In this document: piece after piece, positions 52,023 to 60,304 of the stretch
How positions within the stretch are numbered: position 1 is the first letter of the stretch
Layout: each line of letters begins with the position of its first letter
NCBI GenBank assembly: GCA_012932295.1
Contig: JAAONU010000011.1
Location: forward strand, 47,742,352-47,806,351
Direction of reading: 5' to 3'
From: Cyclina sinensis
Lineage: Eukaryota; Mollusca; Bivalvia; Venerida; Veneridae
DNA: 64,000 nt
Position numbers and translations under genes: made by a program
The notes under the pieces: model-generated
Told to the model about the DNA's origin: nothing
The model's database searches: none
What the model saw: only the letters and a program-made list of their open reading frames with translations

Positions 52023-52448
52023 CAACATTACAAGAATGCTAACTTCGAGATCGATAAACAACAGAATGATAGATGCTCATATTGTAATAATGTTGCAGAA
52101 ACTACCTTTCATTTATTTTGTGAATGTCCTCAAGTAACCACCTTTACAATTTCTATAAGAAACTGGATGAACGAGACACTAAATATTATTCTTCCGAACA
52201 ATCAAAAGGAATTTTTGCTTAATGCAAACAGATTAAATGAAGTCACGCTTTTTCTGCTTGTTCTGTTAAAATATTTTATCTATAAATCCAAATTTTCCGA
52301 CCAATGCTTAAATTATCTTACCATACATCATTTTAAAAACTATATAAAACAAAAACTTAAAAGCCGCTGTTATATTTTACAGTGTAGCCGGCACAATAAA
52401 AAACTTCAAAATGTTCTTGGCGATGTATTGAATTTGATAACCTCTTGA
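52023..52448 (+). pseudogene. C-terminal remnant of a non-LTR retrotransposon reverse transcriptase
   Basis: An open frame of about 141 codons without a start. Near its beginning it reads NDRCSYCNN...TTFHLFCECPQ, the C-x2-C...H-x4-C zinc-binding pattern that follows the reverse transcriptase domain in many LINE proteins. A basic, Leu/Ile/Tyr-rich tail (LLKYFIYKSKF, NYIKQKLKSRC) follows, to a stop at 52,446. The reverse transcriptase core is not found upstream, so this looks like a 5'-truncated copy, as target-primed integration typically leaves. It is inactive. The LINE clade is not determined. Confidence 0.65.
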
Positions 52449-52700
52449 CATTTCTGTCATTTTAACATCATTGTACTTTGCTAAACTTTTTTAAGATTTG
52501 ATGGTATTTTTAATGATTTCTGTGACTAAATCCTACAGAAAAGTGTAATACACACACATAAAAAAATCGAGTCCCTTGTTATAGAATTTAAAACTTAAAT
52601 CATTTTGATTTTCCTCATTTACTTTGTTGAAGTATTTATAACTATCTATATGTTTAAATGTTCACTTTATCATTGACTTATGCAATTGAAAATATTGTAA

Positions 52701-53003
52701 GGGCAGAGAGGGAACCCCGACCTTCTCTGCACATATGACGGGGAAAATAAATGGGGTTTACCGATAAAAAGGGACCCGACCAAAAAAAAAATTCGAGATC
52801 GAGAATGGAAGGGAGTTTTGTACAAATCAACATTTATTGTCCGTAACAGTAGAATGACCTGCACACTAATGTCTATAGCCAAGAAAAACGATCGTAACAC
52901 AGTCCTGAAATGCGACAGTCTGTATAATAGTTATGATTTCATAAAAGTTCACTGTGATAGATTAGATCCTTCTGAACTATTTGCTGTATATAAATTTAGT
53001 TAA
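52701..53003 (+). CDS. Unassigned 100-codon open stretch, possible exon or gene fragment
   Basis: The frame opens after a TAA at 52,698 and runs to a TAA at 53,001. The first in-frame ATG is at 52,854, which would leave only 49 residues, so if real this is more likely the last exon of a gene or part of a mobile element. The translation is basic in the middle (KRDPTKKKIRDREWKG) and acidic/hydrophobic later (KVHCDRLDPSELFAVYKFS), and does not look like simple repeat. An AG at 52,705-52,706 (GGGCAG) could be an acceptor but has a poor pyrimidine tract. I recognise no family. It lies just past the LINE remnant, so retrotransposon origin is possible. Confidence 0.3.
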   Translation, partial: GQRGNPDLLCTYDGENKWGLPIKRDPTKKKIRDREWKGVLYKSTFIVRNSRMTCTLMSIAKKNDRNTVLKCDSLYNSYDFIKVHCDRLDPSELFAVYKFS

Positions 53004-53534
53004 CGGTCTTAAGAATTTGCATTCGTCTTGATAACAGGGTGAGAAAGATCTAGTCCATCCATGTTTACTTTTCTTTAGAAATATTCAAAGCTGAAATGTC
53101 AGTATTTTCGTTAGTTTTTTTTCCGCTCATTTCTGAAACACGTATGAAATTTCTATGAGAATATGGCTCTTGTTGATGGAAATTTAACTCGAGATGTTCT
53201 GTAGATTTGTGCGTTTTCCTAACAAATTCTTATCTCTTTCTTCCAACGTAAATTTAAGCAGCCGTTTTTAATATAGTCTGATATAGTCTAAATTAGAATA
53301 AAGGATATTCGTCCAAAACATGGATGCTGTTTACTCATATTTTGTCATAAACGTAAATATATTTCACAATGTTTCACTAAATATATAATTGTCTTTACTT
53401 CATAGAAATCCGTTGCTTCCGAAAGGAGCAGAATTTTAGTAAACTTTGAGGGCCAACGTGTTCCCCTTGCTTTACTTCCTGCATATATTACGAGTGCAAG
53501 GATATTGCAACTTAAAATAAAAACACTTATTCCG

Positions 53535-54779
53535 TCAAGTGGTTTTACAAGTAAAATGTTTTCTTGCACGTTTAGCAAAATTACCTATAACACTTTCAGG
53601 TATGTATGTGTAGTGACTAGCAAACTCATTTCTTTCATCCTTATTCTGCCAATATTCGTGTTTTATATTCCTCCACTTTGCAATGGAGCTAAAGAATCTT
53701 TGAATCTTCCAAAAACTTGGGTACATTTCTAGCACCAGGGCGTGCTTTGGAAGAAAAAGCGTCTGTGTCAGAACACATCCGTGCATTCCGATAAGAATAT
53801 CTGTGTTTGACGTCAGCTTCAACTGATCCGGAAGTGACATGTCCTCTGCAATGAGAGTGCGCACTGTGTGTCCAGGAAATTCTGATTTGAGTTTTGAGAG
53901 CAATTCTGCTTCATTTTTAAATTTCCTTTCTGCTATTCTTTTCTCACTACTGTAACCGGGGTGTAAAAAGTAGTCGTGTCTCATTACCAAGGTGATTGTT
54001 AAATTCATGCAGTTATACAAATGCTTGCTTTTTAACCCAAAATTTTGCAGAAAATATTCAGAAAATTCCTCGACAAAAGGCAATTTAAGAAGATCAAAAT
54101 AATACAGTGGACTTTCATGACCAGGAATATTAAATACTGCATTTTGAAGATAAACGGGAGATTTTAACTCACTCGCTTTTATTACATTTCGAAACAATAG
54201 CTTCCACTGGCTGTCTATATGAACGAAAGGGCCGCGATCCAGTAACAAAATATTTGCTTTTTTCATGCTGAAATTAAGAAGTCTAGACAAAACGTAAATA
54301 TTATACCACTGGGTCATAGCGTGATAGAAATTATGGGGATACTCTCTGTGAACAACGACCGTGATATTATCGTAGTTTTCAATCATTGGCAAGTCACGTG
54401 CTGATCTGTAAACAAGGAACTTCGTGTACTTCAATGTTGCATAGTCACCATAAAACCAGTACCGCAGTGGTGTTTTTATCAATGACCATTCATCACATGA
54501 TATCGAAAACACGTTTTTCTCTGGATCATATATGGCTGACTTTAGTTTGAAAAATCTGTGACCATATCCTGTGTAATTACCGGCGCAAATAGTCGTACTT
54601 GAGTTATACCATTCGAACAAGTCCAGAACTCTGGATGAGAACCGAGTTTTAGTTTGTCCAACTCTAAGAAGCAACGGCGTGTTGTTCAGTATTATTGTAA
54701 CCATAGTAATAGACACTATGGAAAGACCAAGTAAAGCCTTCAGGATACATTTTAGATTGTTTTGAGAAAGGCGTTCCAT
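53535..54779 (-). CDS. GT61-family glycosyltransferase (EOGT/POMGNT2-like), type II membrane protein
   Basis: Single coding exon of 414 aa, starting at the first real ATG (54,777-54,779); the open frame extends 11 codons further up but only to a TTG. Residues 10-31 (LKCILKALLGLSIVSITMVT..) form a signal anchor, so the catalytic part faces the Golgi or ER lumen. GT61 (DUF563) features are HREYPHNFYHAM near 144-155, then RHDYFLHPGY (267-276), a basic/NE-A-EL segment (281-293), EDMSLPDQLKL (312-322) and the hallmark TDILIGMHGCVLTQTLFLP (326-344) followed by LVLEMYP. Several N-glycosylation sequons (NNT, NSS, NYT, NIT, NFS, NLT) fit a lumenal protein. GT61 enzymes transfer sugars such as GlcNAc or xylose; the substrate here cannot be told. 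The usual Asp after the HN..H motif is replaced (MTQ). TTTTGTATAG just upstream (minus strand, ending near 54,805) could be the acceptor of a 5'-UTR intron. Confidence 0.88.
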   Translation of the reverse strand: MERLSQNNLKCILKALLGLSIVSITMVTIILNNTPLLLRVGQTKTRFSSRVLDLFEWYNSSTTICAGNYTGYGHRFFKLKSAIYDPEKNVFSISCDEWSLIKTPLRYWFYGDYATLKYTKFLVYRSARDLPMIENYDNITVVVHREYPHNFYHAMTQWYNIYVLSRLLNFSMKKANILLLDRGPFVHIDSQWKLLFRNVIKASELKSPVYLQNAVFNIPGHESPLYYFDLLKLPFVEEFSEYFLQNFGLKSKHLYNCMNLTITLVMRHDYFLHPGYSSEKRIAERKFKNEAELLSKLKSEFPGHTVRTLIAEDMSLPDQLKLTSNTDILIGMHGCVLTQTLFLPKHALVLEMYPSFWKIQRFFSSIAKWRNIKHEYWQNKDERNEFASHYTYIPESVIGNFAKRARKHFTCKTT

Positions 54780-54812
54780 AGCTGTACTTCTGTCGTCACA
54801 TAACCTATACAA

Positions 54813-56496
54813 AAGTAAAATGCAAGGGGTAAAAAAACAAGTTAAATCAAAATAGCATTATCTAAGACAGCTCCAGAAACCTACTGATGAAATGCAACTA
54901 ATTTCAAACATTAAATGATCAATTTTGACCGCATATGTTTTATGCAGGCACGTGAACTAACGACCCGTATCATATGCCGGTTTTGCCAAAATGTGTATTA
55001 AATTTGCATTATATGAATTAGTTTAAATTCTTCTTTTGTCAGCTTTAGATACGGGTGCTTTTTCTTTCTATTTTTGGTCGTTCTCTACTTGAAGGAAGAT
55101 TTTCGACGTGCATACTCATTTTTATAGTTTTATCCATACCATCATACTGTCAAAATTAACTGGCCAGCAGAAACGCACAAACTGAAAGCAAAATTTGCCA
55201 GTTTAAACATTCCTATAGAGTCTTTGTTTTCTCGTAATCTGTTCACATTTTAAAAGTAATAATTAAGTTTGTATATTTCATCGCTTTAAAATGAATTGCA
55301 TCTTTACAAAGTTTTATTTATCATTGTTTATTTTATTATATATTTTATTTCATGATTTATAATTTATATTTTCCCCCATTTCATGCAAGAAACTTTGAAC
55401 TTTGATAGAAACGTATGAAGAAAACTATACAATATTCTACTAACCTGAGAGCAGAAATAAGATATATTTTTTCAATATATTATTAATAGTCCACTTTTCT
55501 CCTAGACTTACATTGTATACTATAGAAGTATGTTCATATATTACTATACTTAACATGAACAGACAAGATGGGTTTTATCCACTAGACAGACGCGTCTGCG
55601 TTGTAAATATCTAAAAAATTGTTTATGTATAGACGCTGTTTGTAATAAACAATATAACATGTGTAAAATACTGCAATATTTACACGGTCAATGTTTACAG
55701 CACATTTCGGGTCTATTACAAATATTTGAGCTGGTTTTAAAACGTAATCCGTTGAAGTGAATGTTACATTAGAACAACATCAAACAAGTTCTAGTTTTTA
55801 TTGTTAAATTTAATGTCGTTGATAAGGGGTTTAATTATGCAAAATTTTAGTTTTATATTCAAGCTGGCACGCCCAAATCCCCTTGATTTCTTTTAGATAA
55901 AAAAAAAACTCGACCAAAAATAGTCCTCTTTTTGCGGTAAATCTGCATTATTCATTACTACATCAGTTTATCAATTAATTTTAGTCAATAGCAAATATAA
56001 TTTCAGCCACTATATTGGAAAGTGTTTATTAAAACGCAAGGGTTGAATAAAAAAATATATCGCTAGGATGCGCCCATAGTCGGATACCCACGCCCGACCT
56101 GTATTTTTGATCTGGTTAAACTCTTGAAAGTTTGAATTTTGTCTTCGCTTTAGACTGATATCGCGAATTTTTGAATTTTAATTAACGCCAAAGAATGAAA
56201 CATAATACAAGCATTTACAAGCGACATTTGCTGAATTCTGCTATATTTTATTGCAGTTCTACATACTAAGGGATCAGTCAGTGTCAAATGATAATCAAGC
56301 TTTGTCCTTTAAACATTGATATACGTATGATAGTCATGTCTTGTATTGTGAGAACTGTCAGCCAAACACAACTTCATTTCTAAATCCAAAACTTTTAAGA
56401 TTGCCTTACAAATTAAATATCTTTAGAAAAGTTTCAGGTATTTTGTGATTAGAATTAGACATTAAACTGCTGCATTGCAATCAATAATAATGCAGT
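54813..56496. other. Spacer between the GT61 gene and gene X
   Basis: AT-rich, no coding region seen. It should hold the promoter and any 5'-UTR exon of the GT61 gene (minus strand) and the 3' UTR of gene X. A minus-strand AATAAA lies at about 56,247-56,252, some 245 bp past the stop of X. Confidence 0.5.
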
Positions 56497-58052
56497 CTAA
56501 ATACGGCTCCCTTCTCCATGTTCCGCTGCTCTGACATCGCCGGTTTCTTTATGTGAGTACTCTGTCACACTAGTCATGTTCCCAAGACCTGTGACTGTTA
56601 CCACTGAGCTATCTCCACTGTCTTTACTGGCCTTGTTTTCATTGCCTTTCTGTTCGAATGGTTTTAACAGAGGATGGAATTCACTCAGACCATGAGTTTC
56701 TTCTGGCGCGACAGCGTGTTCCAAAGCAATACTGTTGTCACTAATTGCTGGACCGGAAAAGAGCGGTGAGATAAAAGAAGATCCTGGTTTCAATATTTCC
56801 ATCACTGGTCGGTGAGATATTTCACCCCTGGAGCCTGCTGGAGGGATGAATGTTTGCATGCCAGTTAAATGTGTAGTATGATGCTGATTTACTACTGGAG
56901 TGGCTTCGAACGTGGCTAATGGTCTAACGTCTATTTCCTTTACTAAGGTCATTCCCGAAGGCGTATTTGATGATGAAAGTCGTTTGAGGAGTAGCAATTT
57001 CTTGTCGAGAAATTCTGGTTTAAACGGGTTTGAAGCTGGTTTAAGAAAACCATTGTATAGAGTCCGACCGAACGGATTGCTGGAAGCTAAAAACGTTCTA
57101 TTGTCGTTGTGAATGAAAATGTTCTTTGCAATGACGGTTATCCCTGGTCTAAATGAATCTAAGAAAGAATTATATAAAGGACTATCCATATGATGATTAT
57201 CATTGACCGGAAATGGCCCTGAGTTTATGAGGTGTGGCATATAGTGTGGCCCGATAGGTGTCGCTACAACGGACTGCGGCCTAGTAAGAAAATGGTGTTC
57301 CCGTTCCAGTGCAGAATCCAAAGGTCCAAAGTTGTTTGGAACGTACTCTGTGTCTGGGTTCGGTTTTTGAACCACGGGTTTGATTTGGTACGGTTGAGGG
57401 ACTGCAGCAAGACCTATGTGATGATCGATAAAAGTACGTGGAAACTGGGCGTATCTTACAGGTGGCCCTTGTTGACGATGTATATTGTATATTCCCTCAC
57501 TATTCAGTAATTCGCCAACTTTCATACTTGTGTTGGGACTGTTCGACTTCAGCTCCACAAAACCACATACTAGAAAGAGAACAAGACAATAGGGGAAAAT
57601 CCATCTGCTTTGTTTGAGATGGGATAATGATAATCTCTGGACTGTTTTTAAACGTGTACAGATATATTTTAAATTCGAGTTTGAAAAGAAGTATAGATTT
57701 TCTTTATACATTTTCAATATAGCATGTACTATTTAATTGATCATTTCACAAAACATTTGGATTTCGATATTTTTAAGCTTGATAAGCCAACTTATTAATT
57801 ATCAAAGTATTTTTTATTTTAGAAAAGTTTATATTTTTCAAGACTTTGATGTATAAACAAAACGATAACAGAATTGTTGACTATTATTTTTTTTAATAAA
57901 TCCTTGAAATTTGATCGTAAATTTCTAAGACTTGATATTAAAAGTTCTTAAACGCTCTACACAAACATGCATTAATTAACTCTCATTATAGACAAAATAA
58001 AAGAAATCTTACCCTGATGCAAAATCACACAAATAAAGAAAATATTTGTCAT
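56497..58052 (-). CDS. Gene X: secreted Pro/Asn/His/Ser-rich protein, two exons, 370 aa
   Basis: My model joins exon 1 (58,052-58,013; MTNIFFICVILHQ plus one base) to exon 2 (57,569-56,497). The donor is CAG-G|GTAAGA at 58,012. The acceptor follows a long pyrimidine tract ending CTCTTTCTAG at 57,570. The join is phase 1 and the total is 1,113 nt. Residues 1 to about 22 (..HQVCGFVELKS) act as a signal peptide. Exon 2 could also be read upstream as one open frame from an ATG at 57,711 (404 aa), but that would turn the intron's pyrimidine tract into a false hydrophobic stretch (WIFPYCLVLFLV), so I reject that start. The mature part has no Cys after residue 15, is rich in P, N, S and H, carries FLKP and FLD motifs loosely like gene Y, and ends acidic/basic without a membrane anchor. 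No family recognised. It is head-to-head with Y. Role inferred only: extracellular, probably disordered. Confidence 0.75.
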
Positions 58053-58823
58053 CTTTTAAATCAACAATTAAATTATTCTAAACGAAATAAAGCATTGTTC
58101 ACTTAAGTCACTCGGCAAGTTATAGACATAAGTTATAGAGATAACATTTCGTGACAAAATATTGATAGTCATATCATTACAGGAAAGGTGTGGTCAGGCT
58201 GATTAGAAACTGGCATATTAAACGGCTAATTCATTGTTTCAGACAGGTGCACGCAGAACCTGTAAATTCGGTCAGGATCAGAAAAAATATGTCATCTCAA
58301 TCGCTTTATTGAAAACAATTTCAAAAAAACTATAGCAAAATAACAAATTTGACCCAAAAAAAATTTGCCCTTTCAGTTGGTGTTCCCTGTTTCTGGGAAT
58401 TTTGACCGACACGCGTGTCTCAATACAAAAATGTTTGCATCAAAATGCTTTATACACAAAAACCTTTTCCATCTGTGAGGCGTCTCTTAAATGACAACCA
58501 TCAATTGTCCGGGTTATTGTAAAAGCTGTGTTTTTCGATTTTAAACAGGGTCTTTCAAAGACCCTGTTTCAAGTGACTGGTGTTGTACATGCTAGAGTAT
58601 CGTAGCTTTCGCATGTTTAGATTGATTGTTCGTCTAAAGTCGATTTTTCTATTTGTAGATTGTATTTTTGTTGCCGACAGAAAAAGAACCACATCTCTGA
58701 CCGACTAAAAAAACTGTTATCAAATAGGGCAGTATTATATGATACGATCTTCCATAGCCTGTTGATATTGCATTAATACGAGTCACAATTATTTGGATAT
58801 CACACGAAAGAGCTTTAGTAAGA
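58053..58823. promoter_or_regulatory. Shared upstream region of divergent genes X and Y
   Basis: There are 771 bp between the two start codons. It holds a perfect palindrome (58,543-58,569) and a TATATGA-like word near 58,736-58,742 (plus), about 85 bp before the Y start. A bidirectional promoter is an inference from geometry alone. Confidence 0.4.
58543..58569. repeat. Perfect 27-bp palindrome
   Basis: AAACAGGGTCTTT and AAAGACCCTGTTT are exact 13-base complements around a single C. It sits between the divergent genes X and Y. Could be a dimeric protein-binding site or a chance/transposon-derived hairpin. Confidence 0.85.
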
Positions 58824-59580
58824 ATGGTGACAAATGTCTTAATTGTTGTGTTTGGTACAGTTTCAATATGCATAGGGTATACTATAAAAGCAGGTAATAT
58901 ATACAGTTTTGCATTTTTCTTTTGAGAAATTCTTATCAGACCTGTAAGATTTTACTACTTATCACTTTTAACAGCTGCCATTATTATTTTTTTTCATTTT
59001 GAAGAAAGCCTTTTCAAAGAAATTATTTTAATGTGCTTGAACAATTCTCTATTATTGTCCTTTATATTGCATAAGATGTCATTTCTGCATAATTGTGACC
59101 CCAACCCTCTCCCCCACATACACACACAAACCACACACTCCACACCATGCCCTAGATATCATCATAACGTTTTGAAATGTTTTAGATTTGGGTATGCCAA
59201 AAAGACAAACATCTGGCTCGTCGAGCTCTCTGCAACCAAACAGCTTTCTAAAGCCGAGCCAATTTCTTGATCCAAGTTTTCAGGGAAACAGTAATTTTAC
59301 ACAGTCGCAAGGAAGCTCGTCTTCTGGAAACCTAACTTCATCATCATCTCCATCATCAGGAAGTCAGCAATTTATGCCGTCTTTCCTTGATCCGTCTAAA
59401 TACGGAAAGTTCGGACAGTTTGGGCAGCAGCAGACCGGAAACGGAAGTAGCTCTTCCGGAGGAGGCTCAGCTAGTGGCGGTACATTTGGACCAAGCATGT
59501 TTATCAATCCAAACGGTGGTCAACAAAGTAATAGTGGGAACTTCAATATCTTCGATCCAAGCATGTTTTTACAGGGCTAA
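58824..59580 (+). CDS. Gene Y: secreted Ser/Gly/Gln-rich protein with F-L-D-P-S repeats, 154 aa
   Basis: Exon 1 is 58,824-58,893 (70 nt), with donor GCA-G|GTAATA. Exon 2 is 59,186-59,580, after the acceptor ATGTTTTAG. The join is phase 1 and the sum is 465 nt including stop. Exon 1 encodes a hydrophobic signal peptide (MVTNVLIVVFGTVSIC...TIKA). Next comes a short acidic/basic stretch DLGMPKR (24-30) ending in a dibasic site, so a furin/PC-type cleavage would leave an N-terminal Gln (Q31), prone to become pyroglutamate. The mature part is Ser/Gly/Gln-rich with SQFLDPS (48-54), PSFLDPS (88-94), TFGPSMF (123-129) and a C-terminal IFDPSMFLQG. No Cys in the mature part. A poly(A) signal lies 52 nt past the stop. 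Looks paralogous to gene Z. Probably matrix, mucus, byssus or shell related; that role is an inference. Confidence 0.75.
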
Positions 59581-59631
59581 ACCTCATATTCAGAGACACG
59601 TTAATCTTACTTATATTTTACATTTTTACCA

Positions 59632-59637
59632 AATAAA
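59632..59637 (+). terminator. Poly(A) signal of gene Y
   Basis: Canonical AATAAA, 52 nt after the stop codon. Confidence 0.65.
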
Positions 59638-59699
59638 ACTATCTCTTCTTAAACCAAAGGTTTTTGTTGAACAAAAGGAAAAGGAAAATTAATAGTCTC

Positions 59700-60230
59700 A
59701 TTCTCATATTTGTAACGGGTATGTGCAACCTGTTTTTAAACTTTTAATTTTACTCGTTTCAATGAAATTTTGACCACCACTTTTTGATTAAATATAAACA
59801 TTGAATACGTAAAACGGATATTATTTTTTTATTGCAGATAACTGCTTTAATCAAATAATCCCTTTTTTCCATTTTCATATAAAACATTTTATGTAAATTT
59901 GTCTTCTATTTAAAAAGGTCATGGTTAAACTTTTTTTGATACTCTTGAAGATATTTAACTTTAGACCTATTAGTATATATTTCTGGGGAAGGTTATTCAC
60001 AGAACTAGTCAAAACGGAACTAAGTCATATAGAGAGACAAAAGAACTGAAACAGTGACGGACTTACGGACGGACAGACAAAGTTTCTCTCACGAACTGGT
60101 GGAAAAACATGAAAATAAAAGATAAGTTCATTGTGACGTCCTGTACTAGAGTATCACACCTTTATCTAAAACAGCTGCCGTTTTTGTATGGTGAGAATAT
60201 CTAATCAGGTCGCACTAAGGTCAAGTAATC
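59700..60230. other. Spacer between Y and Z
   Basis: AT-rich, no gene seen. At about 60,055-60,075 is GACGGACTTACGGACGGAC, the tail typical of the bivalve-type repeats elsewhere in the window, so a decayed copy may end here. Confidence 0.5.
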
Positions 60231-60237
60231 TATAAAT
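60231..60237 (+). promoter_or_regulatory. TATA box candidate for gene Z
   Basis: TATAAAT, 74 bp before the start codon of Z; a transcription start about 30 bp downstream would leave a short 5' UTR of about 45 nt. Confidence 0.5.
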
Positions 60238-60304
60238 TTGATTATTAAGTGTTTCTGTTCACCTCTGACAGTGGACATTCCTTCTAGCCGAACGCCGGAA
60301 CAAA

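Noticed and set aside
54780..54812. Eleven extra N-terminal residues of the GT61 protein
   Set aside because: They begin with TTG, not ATG, and cross an acceptor-like site; the first ATG at 54,779 is preferred.
57570..57711. Start of gene X at 57,711 with a membrane-anchor-like segment
   Set aside because: The hydrophobic segment coincides with an intron pyrimidine tract and acceptor; a better signal-peptide exon lies at 58,013-58,052.
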